In this document: piece by piece, positions 1 through 9,031 of the stretch
How the letters are laid out: each line of letters begins with the position of its first letter
Numbering within the stretch: the stretch's first letter is position 1
Assembly: GCF_007748095.1 (NCBI RefSeq)
Contig: NZ_CP036287.1
Span: 1,550,001 to 1,614,000, forward strand
Length of the DNA stretch: 64,000 bases
Reading direction: 5' to 3'
Source of the DNA: Engelhardtia mirabilis
GTDB taxonomy: Bacteria; Planctomycetota; UBA1135; GCA-002686595
Notes under the pieces: generated by a model
Told to the model about the DNA's origin: nothing
Databases searched by the model: none
Seen by the model: only the letters and a program-made list of their open reading frames with translations
Made by a program: the position numbers and the translations under genes

Positions 1-696
1 GACCCCGATCGCGCCGAGCTCTGGCTCTTGCAGGCCAATGCCTTCATCGGCCAGGGGGACGCCGGCCACGCCGCCGAGAACTACGAGCTCGTCGACCGTC
101 TGGGCGGGTCGACCGTCGGTAGCCTGACCACCCTGGGCGACATCTACGTCAACGAGAAGCTGTTCGACATGGCAGCGGACGCCTACGCCCGGGCCCTCGA
201 CATGGACCTGTCCGGTGAACTCGCCCGACCCATGCGAGCGGCGGGCATCCTCGCCGCCCGCGGAGCCCTGGAGCCCACCCGCGAGCTGATCGGGCGCATC
301 GAGTGGCGCTTCGGCGATGCATTGGACGACGCGGGCCGCGTCGAGCTGCTCAAGTTGAAGGCACGCCTGTCCCTGATCGAAGGCGCAGGCGACGAGGAAG
401 CGGCGATCCTCGAACAGGTCGTGGCCCTGGACCCCTTCGACGGCGACGCGCTGCTGCTGCTCGGCGACCACGCGCGCCGCAACGACGATCCGCAGAAGGC
501 GATCTACTACTACGAACGCGCCTCGAACTTGGAAGAGTTCGAGGCCGAGGCCAAGGTGCGCCACGCCCAGGTCTTGGTGGACAGTGGCGACTACGCGCCG
601 GCCCTGCGCCTCTTGGAGCGGGCCCAGACCCTGCGCCCCCTCAGCAGCGTCCAGGACTACTTGGAGCGCGTGGACCGCGTCGCGAAGAACCGCTGA
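1..696 (+). CDS. TPR-repeat protein, 5' truncated by window edge
   Basis: The frame is already open at base 1 (it reads DPDRAELWLLQANAF before the first in-window ATG at 28), so the gene begins upstream and only its last 231 codons are visible; stop TGA is at 694-696. The visible part is helical and contains tetratricopeptide repeats, for example GDIYVNEKLFDMAADAYARA, LLLLGDHARRNDDPQKAIYY and AQVLVDSGDYAPALRLLERA. TPR arrays are protein-protein interaction scaffolds. No signal peptide or catalytic domain can be judged because the N-terminus is missing. The downstream neighbour (Sel1 repeats) is convergent and only 30 bp away. Partner and pathway are unknown. Confidence 0.85.
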   Translation, partial: DPDRAELWLLQANAFIGQGDAGHAAENYELVDRLGGSTVGSLTTLGDIYVNEKLFDMAADAYARALDMDLSGELARPMRAAGILAARGALEPTRELIGRIEWRFGDALDDAGRVELLKLKARLSLIEGAGDEEAAILEQVVALDPFDGDALLLLGDHARRNDDPQKAIYYYERASNLEEFEAEAKVRHAQVLVDSGDYAPALRLLERAQTLRPLSSVQDYLERVDRVAKNR

Positions 697-726
697 GCGG
701 CCGAGTCGTGCACGCCCGCCCGCGCG

Positions 727-1971
727 TCATCTCCCGGCGCGCGGGCGCCAGTTCGATGCGAAGTACTCGCCGTCGATGATCTGGTCGGCCGCGATCCGGG
801 CGCGTAGTGAGTCGCGCCGCTCAGCCGCATCCGCGTCGCCAGCGTGGGTCGCGACGGTGTACCAGCCATAGGCGGCGATCGGGTCCTGTTCGACGCCGCG
901 GCCGAGCTCGTACATGGAGCCGAGCTTGGTCTGGGCCTCGACCAGTCCGATGTCGGCGGCGGACCCGATCCAGCGCGCGGCGAGCTGCTCGTCCCGCTCG
1001 AGGAAGCGGCCCTGCAGGCACATCAGTCCGAGGTTGTACTGGGCCACGGGCTGGCCGCTGGCCGCCGCCAGCTCGAGCCAAGCCGCAGCCGCGCCGTCAT
1101 CGGGGGACGCGGTGCGACCCGCGAGGTGCATCAGACCGAGGTAGGTCTGGGCCGTGGTCAGGTCTGCCTCGGCAGCGACCGTGAACCAGTGTTCGGCCGC
1201 GGCGTCGTCGGGATCGGTGCCCTGACCGAGGTAGGCCATGCGACCGGCCTCGAGGGCGGCTTCCGGCGAGCCGGCGTCAGCGGCGCGGGAGAACCACCGG
1301 AAGGCGGCCTCCTCGTCCGCGGGCAGACCACGCCCTTCGGAGTGGGCGCGGGCCAGGCGCAGCTGGGCGTCCACGTCTCCCTGCTCGGCGGCCAGGGTGA
1401 ACCAGCGGGCGGCGACGCTCTGGTCCTGGCGCACGCCGACGCCCTCGTCGTGCATCGAGCCCAAGAGGCGCTGGGCCTTGGCGTCGCCCTGCTCGGCGGC
1501 GTAGGCGATCAGCTCGTGGGCCTGCTCGAGGTCCCGGGGCCCGGATTCGCCCAGCAGCGCCATGACCCCCAGGTTGCAGCGCGCCGGGGCGAAGCCCTGC
1601 TCGGCGGCGCGGCGGAACCACAGGCGGGCCTGGTCGAAGGACTGCTCGACACCCAGGCCTTCGTAGTAGAGCAGCCCGAGGTTGGTCTGGGCCGGGGCGT
1701 GGCCCTGATCGGCGGCCTGGCGGTACCACAGGGCCGCGCGCTCGGGATCCACGGCCACCCCGTCGCCCTGCTCGTAGGCCAGACCGAGCAGGAACTGGGC
1801 ACTGGGGTCTCCCTTGCGGGCTTGGGGCACCCAATTCACCGCCGACGTGGCGCTGCCAGCCTCGGAGACGGGGAGCCAGCCGCCGGCACCCGACGAGGCG
1901 CAGGCTGCGAGGGCCAGGAGGGCGACCGGGGCGGCGGGACGAAGCAGGCGGAAGGGGGTGGTGCGGGGCAT
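727..1971 (-). CDS. Sel1-repeat lipoprotein
   Basis: A 414-aa protein. Residues 1-24 form a lipoprotein signal with lipobox LAAC (Cys24), followed by a short Gly/Ser linker. From about residue 45 to the end it is an array of roughly ten 36-residue Sel1-like repeats (pattern A-x3-LG-x-MYxxGxGV-x2-D-x4-A-x-WYxxAAxxG, e.g. AQFLLGLAYEQGDGVAVD and AQTKLGSMYELGRGVEQD). SLR proteins act as interaction scaffolds in envelope stress, signalling and secretion; no enzymatic domain is present. Membrane anchoring on the periplasmic side is inferred from the lipobox. It is convergent with the TPR gene and divergent from the SGNH hydrolase. The specific function cannot be assigned. Confidence 0.9.
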   Translation of the reverse strand: MPRTTPFRLLRPAAPVALLALAACASSGAGGWLPVSEAGSATSAVNWVPQARKGDPSAQFLLGLAYEQGDGVAVDPERAALWYRQAADQGHAPAQTNLGLLYYEGLGVEQSFDQARLWFRRAAEQGFAPARCNLGVMALLGESGPRDLEQAHELIAYAAEQGDAKAQRLLGSMHDEGVGVRQDQSVAARWFTLAAEQGDVDAQLRLARAHSEGRGLPADEEAAFRWFSRAADAGSPEAALEAGRMAYLGQGTDPDDAAAEHWFTVAAEADLTTAQTYLGLMHLAGRTASPDDGAAAAWLELAAASGQPVAQYNLGLMCLQGRFLERDEQLAARWIGSAADIGLVEAQTKLGSMYELGRGVEQDPIAAYGWYTVATHAGDADAAERRDSLRARIAADQIIDGEYFASNWRPRAGR

Positions 1972-2201
1972 CTTGGGCCTATCGGAGTCGATCGCGGCTG
2001 CGGTTGAGGCGCCACCGGTGTCCGCCGAGTCCCGAGTTCCCCCTGTGGTTCCGGCCGCCGATTGCTGCTGCGTGAGGGAGATTGATCTGGGGCGCGCCCA
2101 GAGCTGGCCCTGTGAGCCTTGCGGGTCCGGCCGACGTCGGAGATCATCGAGGCGTCTGTGCCCCCCATCCCGACGGACGAAACCTGCCCCCGAATGGATC
2201 G

Positions 2202-3656
2202 ATGACCGCCCAGCCCCTGCCCAAAAGCTGTGCCCTGCTCGCGCCGGCGCTCCTCGGTCTCGTCGCCGGTTGCTCCGGTCAATCAGACAGCTCCACCTTC
2301 CAGGCGGAGTTCGTGCCCGAGACGACGTCGGTCAGCGTGCCGTCCCTGCCGGTGACGCCGGTCGGTCCCGTGGGTCCGGCCCTGCCGACTGCTCCCCTGT
2401 GGGGCTACTCGGTCAACCCGGGCTTCGTCGTCTACCCGCCAGGGGACTTTCGCATCCTCCCGCTGGGGGACTCGATCACGATCGGTTTCGGAGGCATCGC
2501 CGGCTATCGCTTCCCACTCTGGCTGCTGCTCGGCGCGACGGGCTTCAAGGGGGTCGACTTCGTGGGCGCGTCCACGGCGGGCTCGCCGATCTTCGTGCCC
2601 GATCCCGAGCACGAGGGTCACTCCGGTTGGAGGGTGCGCGACTTCTCCGATCACAGTGGCGGCGGGACAGGGCCCGACTCGACGATCGAGTTGATCCTGG
2701 CAGCGCAGAAGCCGCGGGTGATCCTGCTGCACGCCGGCACCAACGACCTGTGGAGCACCCTCGATTGGCAGGACGCGCCGGGCGACCTGGGTGAACTGCT
2801 CGATCGCATCGACGCCTACGATCCGCGCGTCGTCACCGTCGTCGCCAAGATCCTGCCCACGATCAACGACCCGGTGAACCTCAGCGTGCACTGGCTCAAC
2901 GACCGCTTCCACGAGGTCGTGTACCAGCGCTGGCTCGCGGGGCAGAACGTGCAGCTCGTCGACATGTCGGCTGCCTGCCCGGTGCTGTCCACGGTCGACG
3001 GGGTGCACCCGGATCCCTATTGCTACAACGCCATGGCGCTGACCTGGCTCAGCGCCATCAGCTCGCTGGGTTCACCGGTCGAAGCACCCGCGGTGCAACA
3101 ACCGTTCATTCCGGGCGTGGTCGCGTCGGCGACGTCGGAAGAAGTCAGCTACGCGGCTGCCTTGGCCGTCGACGGCAGCGGACTCAACGCGGAGCTGCAC
3201 GACGACGAAACGGTCGCGCCCCTGGCCTGGCGCTCCCAGCCCTTCGATCAGGTGGTCGTCGATGGTCCCGATGTCCTCGGTCCGTCGGGCGTCCCCGAGA
3301 CATTCACCCTGGACCTTCCCGCCCCCTACGACGTGGTGCAGGTCGAGCTGTGGAACGGCCGCAACGACGAGATCGTTCCCGGCATCGAGTGGAAGAACCT
3401 GGAGTCGATCCGGCGCATCGGCGTCGAGACGTCGGTCGACGGCGTCGTTTGGGACGACCGCGGTGAGCTGGCCCTGGTCCAGGGGCCGCCGCGCGACGTG
3501 GTTCCGCCCCAGGTGATCGACGTGGATTGGCCCGGGACCCTGGCGGTGCGCTTCACCGTGCTCGCGACCTACGCCAAGCTGCCCTTCGGCCAGACCCACG
3601 TGAGCAGCGCGGTTTCACTCTCCGAAGTGCGCCTGCGCGGCACGGCCGCGCCCTGA
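2202..3656 (+). CDS. SGNH/GDSL-family hydrolase lipoprotein with C-terminal discoidin-like region
   Basis: A 484-aa predicted lipoprotein (lipobox LVAGC, Cys24). The SGNH hydrolase core carries the block I nucleophile in LPLGDSITIG (Ser91), the block III GTND motif (residues 179-182) and the catalytic pair in DGVHPD (Asp266, His269), so the triad is intact. Such enzymes cleave ester bonds of carbohydrates, lipids or acylated glycans. Residues from about 285 onward look like a beta-sandwich of the F5/8 type C (discoidin) kind, which would bind glycan or surface ligands. I chose the ATG at 2202 because it gives a clean lipoprotein signal; the frame is also open from 2082 but that extension has no signal character. 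Substrate unknown. Confidence 0.82.
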   Translation: MTAQPLPKSCALLAPALLGLVAGCSGQSDSSTFQAEFVPETTSVSVPSLPVTPVGPVGPALPTAPLWGYSVNPGFVVYPPGDFRILPLGDSITIGFGGIAGYRFPLWLLLGATGFKGVDFVGASTAGSPIFVPDPEHEGHSGWRVRDFSDHSGGGTGPDSTIELILAAQKPRVILLHAGTNDLWSTLDWQDAPGDLGELLDRIDAYDPRVVTVVAKILPTINDPVNLSVHWLNDRFHEVVYQRWLAGQNVQLVDMSAACPVLSTVDGVHPDPYCYNAMALTWLSAISSLGSPVEAPAVQQPFIPGVVASATSEEVSYAAALAVDGSGLNAELHDDETVAPLAWRSQPFDQVVVDGPDVLGPSGVPETFTLDLPAPYDVVQVELWNGRNDEIVPGIEWKNLESIRRIGVETSVDGVVWDDRGELALVQGPPRDVVPPQVIDVDWPGTLAVRFTVLATYAKLPFGQTHVSSAVSLSEVRLRGTAAP

Positions 3657-3830
3657 CGCAGGGGTGGGCTGTCCGTCCGTGACGGGCGACGGGGCGGCCG
3701 GTCGCATCGCGCGACGGTGAGGCGTGGACCGCGGCGACTCGTCTCTGGGGTGGCGCGGCGAAGGCCGTCGATCCCGCCATGGTCGGCGCCTAGTCGAATG
3801 GCGCACCGGACTCGCAACTCCGACCAAGCC

Positions 3831-6140
3831 ATGACCACGCTCCTCCTAGCCGCTCTCGTCGCCAGTTCGTCGCTCTCGGGCGCCCAGGCGCAGGCCGAGA
3901 CCTACTTCCATCGGCTGTCCACCTTCTCGGCCTTCGAGAACACCGACGTCGGGGTCGAGACGGTGGCGGAGATCGTCGCGGCCGCGGCGAGCGGGCAGGT
4001 GCTCGTCTACACCGACAGCGCCACCGGCAACATCGGCTTCGTCGACATCGCCGACCCGAGCGCGCCTGCGCCGCTGGGGGTCGTGGCGGTGGGGGGCGAG
4101 CCGACCTCGGTGGCGGTCGCGGGTCCCTGGGCCTTGGCAGCGGTGAACACGGGCGAGGACTACGCCGCGCCGACCGGTGACCTGGCGGTGATCGAAGTCG
4201 CCAGCCGCCGCATCGAGCGGCGCATCGACCTGGGCGGACAGCCGGACTCGGTGGCGGTCAGTCCCGACGGGCGCTTTGCGATCGTGGCGATCGAGAACGA
4301 GCGCGACGAGGACTTGGGCAACGGCGAACCGCCCCAGAGTCCGGCCGGCTACCTGATGATCGTGGACATCGTCGGAGAGCCGGCGGACTGGACCACGCGG
4401 CGGGTAGAGCTGGTCGGCGTGGCCGAGCTGTTCCCCGCGGATCCCGAGCCGGAGTTCGTCGACATCAACGCCCGCAATGTGGCCGTGGTCACGCTGCAGG
4501 AGAACAACGCCATCGTCTTCGTCGACCTGGCCTCGGGCGAGGTCGTCGGCGACCTGTCGGCGGGGACCGTCGACCTGGACGGCGTCGACACGGTCGAGGA
4601 TGGGCAGATCGACCAGACCGGCTCACTCACCGGCGTCGCGCGCGAGCCCGACGCGGTGGGTTGGACCTCGGACTGGACGTTCGCGACGGCGGACGAGGGC
4701 GACCTGTTCGGAGGCAGCCGGGGTTTCACTCTGTGGTCGGTCTTCGGGCGCACGACGTTCGAGGCGGGCAACGCTCTGGACCGCGCCGCCGCGCGGGTGG
4801 GGCAGTACCCCGAGCACCGCTCGGAGAACAAGGGCTGCGAGCCCGAGGGCATCGAGTTCGGCCAGTTCGGCGATCGGCGCCTCTTGTTCGTGGGGGCGGA
4901 GCGCGCGAACCTGGTCTTCGTCTATGAGCTCGACGCCGAGTCGCGCCTGGCCGCGGCGCAGCCGCGGCTGCATCAGGTCCTGCCCACCGGTGCCGGACCC
5001 GAGGGGCTCTTGGCGATTCCCGAGCGCGGCCTGTTCGTGGTCGCCAGCGAAGTCGATTCGCGCGCGGACGGTCTGCGCTCGTCGATCATGGTCTACGGCC
5101 TCGGAGCCGAGCCGAGCTACCCGACGCTGGTCTCGGCCGACCGACCTGGCGGGGCGGGACCGATCCCCTGGGGCGCCCTCTCGGGCCTCGCCGCCGATCC
5201 GGAGGGCGACGGCCAGGTCGCCTGGGCCGTGCCCGACCGCGCAATGGGCCCGGCTCGCGTCCTGCGGATCGACCTGCGTACCCAGCCGCCGACGATCGAT
5301 GCCGAGATCGCGCTGAACGACAGCGAGGGAGTTCTGGTGGCGGCTCTGTGGGCGCTGAAGTCCGTGCTACCCGGAGCCGCCGCCCTCGACCCGGCGCTGA
5401 TCGTCGGTGGCGACGGTGCGGTCCGCCTGGACCTGGAGGGCATCGCCCTGGGGGAGGACGGCCACTTCTGGCTCGCGTCCGAGGGGCGCGGCCGGTTGGT
5501 CGACGGTGTCGATGCGCCCGACGAACCCCTGGAGCTGCCCGACCTGCTGATCGAGGTCGACAGCGACGGTGCCGTGGTCGACGTCGTGCCGCTGCCCGCG
5601 TCGCTGGTCTCGAGGCAGGACGGCGGAGTCTTCGAGGGCGTCGCCGCGGATCGCGGCGCACTCTTCGTCGCCTTCCAGCGGCGCCTGGAAGGCGAGTCCA
5701 TGGCACGCATCGGGCGCTACGACCGCGCACTCGGCGGCTGGAGCTTCGCCCACTACCCGCTCGACGAGCGCTCCGCCCACGCCGGTGGTCAGTCGAGCCT
5801 GTCCGAACTGACGGCCCTGGATGGGGGCGAGTTCGCCGTGATCGAGCGCGACGGCCGGGCCGGCACCGATGCGCGCATCAAACGCATCTACCGCTTCGGG
5901 ATCGAAGGGGTGACCTTCGTCGCCGATGGCGCGGGAGCTCTGCCAGTGCTCGAGAAGCACCTGGTCTTGGACCTTGTTCGCGACGGGAGCTTCGGCGCAA
6001 CTGGCGGTCCGATCCCGGAGAAACTCGAGGGCCTGGCTCTGCATCCCGGCGGTGCAGCGCTGCTCGCCAACGACAACGACGGGGTCGAGGTCTCGAGCGG
6101 CGAGACGGTCCTACTGCGGCTCGAGCACCTGTTCGACTGA
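3831..6140 (+). CDS. Secreted choice-of-anchor-I / phytase-like esterase protein, copy 1
   Basis: A 769-aa exported protein whose signal peptide begins MTTLLLAALVASSSLSGAQA. The N-terminal half is a beta-propeller of the choice-of-anchor-I type (GFVDIADPSAPAPLGVVAVG, QPDSVAVSPDG, ENERDEDLGNGE). The C-terminal half contains the blades typical of the phytase-like esterase family (DLEGIALGEDGHFWLASEGRG, EKLEGLALHPGG). Proteins of this type are periplasmic or extracellular and are sometimes annotated as alkaline phosphatase- or phytase-like, but the catalytic chemistry is poorly established. The ATG at 3831 was chosen because it gives a standard signal peptide; the frame is open from 3717. The next gene is a close paralog, so this is a tandem duplication. 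Confidence 0.82.
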   Translation: MTTLLLAALVASSSLSGAQAQAETYFHRLSTFSAFENTDVGVETVAEIVAAAASGQVLVYTDSATGNIGFVDIADPSAPAPLGVVAVGGEPTSVAVAGPWALAAVNTGEDYAAPTGDLAVIEVASRRIERRIDLGGQPDSVAVSPDGRFAIVAIENERDEDLGNGEPPQSPAGYLMIVDIVGEPADWTTRRVELVGVAELFPADPEPEFVDINARNVAVVTLQENNAIVFVDLASGEVVGDLSAGTVDLDGVDTVEDGQIDQTGSLTGVAREPDAVGWTSDWTFATADEGDLFGGSRGFTLWSVFGRTTFEAGNALDRAAARVGQYPEHRSENKGCEPEGIEFGQFGDRRLLFVGAERANLVFVYELDAESRLAAAQPRLHQVLPTGAGPEGLLAIPERGLFVVASEVDSRADGLRSSIMVYGLGAEPSYPTLVSADRPGGAGPIPWGALSGLAADPEGDGQVAWAVPDRAMGPARVLRIDLRTQPPTIDAEIALNDSEGVLVAALWALKSVLPGAAALDPALIVGGDGAVRLDLEGIALGEDGHFWLASEGRGRLVDGVDAPDEPLELPDLLIEVDSDGAVVDVVPLPASLVSRQDGGVFEGVAADRGALFVAFQRRLEGESMARIGRYDRALGGWSFAHYPLDERSAHAGGQSSLSELTALDGGEFAVIERDGRAGTDARIKRIYRFGIEGVTFVADGAGALPVLEKHLVLDLVRDGSFGATGGPIPEKLEGLALHPGGAALLANDNDGVEVSSGETVLLRLEHLFD

Positions 6141-6318
6141 CGCCGCGCGGGTCTTCGCATTGCATTGACGTGGTCCTGATCGGGGGCCTGGGGACGGCTC
6201 CTAACCTCTCGCGCGAATGGGCCCCGCGGTCGGACATGACGTCCCGCGCAGCGGCCCGGCGGCGGTGCGAACAGTCCGCACGCCGCCTTCGCGGATCCCC
6301 ACCCAAGCCCCCGGAACC

Positions 6319-8661
6319 ATGCGTCTGTCCAAGAGCGCGACCCTCGTCGCCGCGTCCGTATCCCTGTTGGCCTCCGCCTCCGCCCAGAGCGCAGCGCCGG
6401 TCGGCGCCGACAGCCTCTTCCGCCGCGTCTCCAGCTTCGAGGTGTTCCAGAACACCAGCGTCGACCAGGAGACCGTGGCCGAGATCGTCACCTACGCCAA
6501 CCGTGGCCAAGTGCTGATCTACACCGACAGCGCCACGGGCTCGATCGGCTTCATCGACATCGCCGATCCCCACAACCCGGTCGCCGGCGGCGTCGTCGCC
6601 GTGGGCGGCGAGCCGACTTCGGTCGCCGTGCGCCGCCGCTGGGCCCTGGCCGCGGTCAACACCAGCGCGGACTTCGTCAAGACCTCCGGCAACCTCGAGG
6701 TGATCGACATCACCACGCGCCAGATCGTGCGCACGATCCCCCTCGGCGGCCAGCCGGACTCGGTGGCCGTCAGCCCCGACGGGCGCTACGCGATCGTGGC
6801 GATCGAGAACGAGCGCGACGAGGATCTGGGCAACGGCGAGCCGCCCCAGGCGCCCGCGGGCTTCCTGGTGATCGTCGACCTGGTCGGCGCCCCGGCCGCC
6901 TGGACCACCCGCACGGTGGACCTGGTCGGCGTGCCGGACCTGTTCCCGGAGGATCCGGAGCCGGAGTTCGTGGACATCAGCGCGCTCAACATCGCGGTGG
7001 TCACGCTGCAGGAGAACAACTACGTGGCCTTCGTCGACCTGGCCTCCGGCGCCGTGCTGGGCGGCTTCTCGGCCGGCACCGTCGACCTGGACGGGGTCGA
7101 CATCGACGAGAACGACCTGATCGAGCAGACCGGCTCCCTGACCGGCGTGCCGCGCGAGCCCGACGGGGTGGTCTGGACCTCCAACCTGACCTTCGCCACC
7201 GCGGACGAGGGTGACCTGTTCGGCGGCAGCCGCGGCTTCACCAACTGGAGCGTCTTCGGCCTGCCCCAGTTCGGTCCCGGCGCCGCCTTCGACCAGCTCG
7301 CCGCGCGCCTCGGGCACTACCCCGAGGATCGCTCCGAGAACAAGGGCTCCGAGCCCGAGTCGGTCGAGTACGCCCAGTTCGGGTCCCAGCGCCTGCTCTT
7401 CGTGGGCAGCGAGCGGGCCAACATCGTGGCCGTGTACGAGCTCGTCGCCACGCCCCTCTTCGGCGTGTCGGCGCCGGTCCTGCGCCAGGTGCTGCCCACT
7501 GGCGTCGCGCCGGAAGGCATCGTCGCGATCCCCGAGCGGGGCCTGTTCGTGGTCGCCAACGAGGCGGACGCGCGCGACGACGGCATCCGCTCGACGGTCA
7601 TGGTCTACGAGCTCGGCGCGACGGCGAGCTACCCCACGGTGACCTCCGCCAACCACGCGGGCACCAGTGTCCCGATCCCGTGGGGCGCCCTCTCCGGTCT
7701 GGTCGCGGGCGAGGGGGCGGACACCCTCCACACGATCCACGACAGCTTCTACCGCAAGAGCCGCATCTACACCGTCGACCACAGCCTGACGCCGGCGCTG
7801 ATCACCGACGAGCTGCCCCTGGTGGACACGAACGGCGTGCTCGCCGCCTCGCTCGACGCGCTGAAGCTGCAACTGCCCGGGACCGACGACTTCGACCCCG
7901 CGTCGCTCATCAACGGCGACGGCACGGTCAACCTGGACCCGGAGGGCATCGCGCTGTCCACGAACGGCGGCTTCTGGCTCGCCTCCGAGGGCACCGGCAA
8001 CCTGGTCGGCGGCGTCAGCGATCCCACGGACCGCCCTTTCGAGTCGCCCAACCTGCTGATCGAGGTCGCCGCCGACGGGACCATCGTCCAGGTCGTGCAG
8101 CTGCCCCTGGAAGTCATCCAGAACCAACTGCGCTTCGGCTTCGAGGGCGTGGCCGTGGACGGGGACGTGCTCTACGTCGCCTTCCAGCGCGCTTGGCAGG
8201 CGGCCGGCGATCCCTCCGATCGCGTCCGCATCGGCCGCTACGACACCCTCTCGGCGAGCTGGTCCTTCGCCTACTACCCCCTCGACGCGGTCGCCTCGCC
8301 CAACGGCGGTTGGGTCGGTCTCTCGGACCTGACGGCCCTCGGTGGCGGTGACTTCGCCCTGATCGAGCGCGACAACCAGGCCGGTCCCGATGCCGCGGTG
8401 AAGCGCCTCTACCGCATCTCCGTCGCCGGCGTGACCTTCGTCCCCGAGGGGCCGGGCGCGAGCTTCCCGCTGCTCGCCAAGACCCTCGTCAGCGACCTGC
8501 TGGCGGACGGCGCCTTCGACGCCAGCGCCGGGCCGATCCCCGAGAAGCTCGAAGGGCTCGCGATCGTCGGCGGCACGACCTTCGTCGTGAACGACAACGA
8601 CGGCGTCGACGACAACAACGGCGAGACGCTGCTGCTCGAGCTCGACGGGCTCTTCCGGTAA
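6319..8661 (+). CDS. Secreted choice-of-anchor-I / phytase-like esterase protein, copy 2
   Basis: A 780-aa exported paralog of the preceding gene, colinear over its whole length. Shared landmarks include the N-terminal FRRVSSFEVFQNTSVDQETV region, QPDSVAVSPDG, ENERDEDLGNGEPPQ, a GDLFGGSRGFT block, DPEGIALSTNGGFWLASEGTG and a C-terminal NDNDGVDDNNGET. The signal peptide is MRLSKSATLVAASVSLLASA; the ATG at 6319 is used rather than the upstream open frame at 6217. The two copies are separated by 178 bp and could be co-transcribed. A strong hairpin at 8677-8712 follows the stop. Asp-rich segments suggest calcium binding, as in phytase-like propellers. Substrate and activity are unproven. Confidence 0.82.
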   Translation: MRLSKSATLVAASVSLLASASAQSAAPVGADSLFRRVSSFEVFQNTSVDQETVAEIVTYANRGQVLIYTDSATGSIGFIDIADPHNPVAGGVVAVGGEPTSVAVRRRWALAAVNTSADFVKTSGNLEVIDITTRQIVRTIPLGGQPDSVAVSPDGRYAIVAIENERDEDLGNGEPPQAPAGFLVIVDLVGAPAAWTTRTVDLVGVPDLFPEDPEPEFVDISALNIAVVTLQENNYVAFVDLASGAVLGGFSAGTVDLDGVDIDENDLIEQTGSLTGVPREPDGVVWTSNLTFATADEGDLFGGSRGFTNWSVFGLPQFGPGAAFDQLAARLGHYPEDRSENKGSEPESVEYAQFGSQRLLFVGSERANIVAVYELVATPLFGVSAPVLRQVLPTGVAPEGIVAIPERGLFVVANEADARDDGIRSTVMVYELGATASYPTVTSANHAGTSVPIPWGALSGLVAGEGADTLHTIHDSFYRKSRIYTVDHSLTPALITDELPLVDTNGVLAASLDALKLQLPGTDDFDPASLINGDGTVNLDPEGIALSTNGGFWLASEGTGNLVGGVSDPTDRPFESPNLLIEVAADGTIVQVVQLPLEVIQNQLRFGFEGVAVDGDVLYVAFQRAWQAAGDPSDRVRIGRYDTLSASWSFAYYPLDAVASPNGGWVGLSDLTALGGGDFALIERDNQAGPDAAVKRLYRISVAGVTFVPEGPGASFPLLAKTLVSDLLADGAFDASAGPIPEKLEGLAIVGGTTFVVNDNDGVDDNNGETLLLELDGLFR

Positions 8662-8676
8662 TCGACCCATGGCAAG

Positions 8677-8712
8677 GGGACCCCGCGGCCATCCGATCGG
8701 CCGCGGGGTCCC
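8677..8712. terminator. Strong GC hairpin between convergent genes
   Basis: A perfect 14-bp inverted repeat (8677-8690 and 8699-8712) with an 8-base loop lies 16 bp after the stop of the second phytase-like gene and before the convergent peroxidase gene. No T-run follows, as is common in very GC-rich genomes, so assignment as a factor-independent terminator rests on stem strength and position. Confidence 0.6.
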
Positions 8713-9031
8713 GTGCATTCGGGGCGGGCTCCCTGCGGCCGCCGCGGCAACCCAATCAGGCCGCGCCGGGTTCACGGAGCGATCGCCGAGCCCCAGCGAC
8801 TGCGGCACCGGGCCGCACAGGGCGCCGGCCCGCACACCCGCCCAGCCGAGGTCACCCTGCTCACGCCGCAGCTTCCCGTCGAGGGCCAGGCCAGTGGTTC
8901 CACCAGCCGCGGGCACGGGGCATCTTGCGCAGCCCGTTGTGGTTGGCTGCGAAGGATCGTTTGCCGCTGGGCGGAGCACTCTCAGCCCTGGCGGCCGCGG
9001 CCCTTGTGGCGCGGCGCCCAGGGTCGAGGCC
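8713..9031. other. Intergenic stretch without recognisable feature
   Basis: About 320 bp between the terminator hairpin and the 3' end of the peroxidase gene. I see no convincing coding frame, RNA structure or repeat. Open frames here lack signal peptides, known motifs and ribosome-binding sites. Confidence 0.5.
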
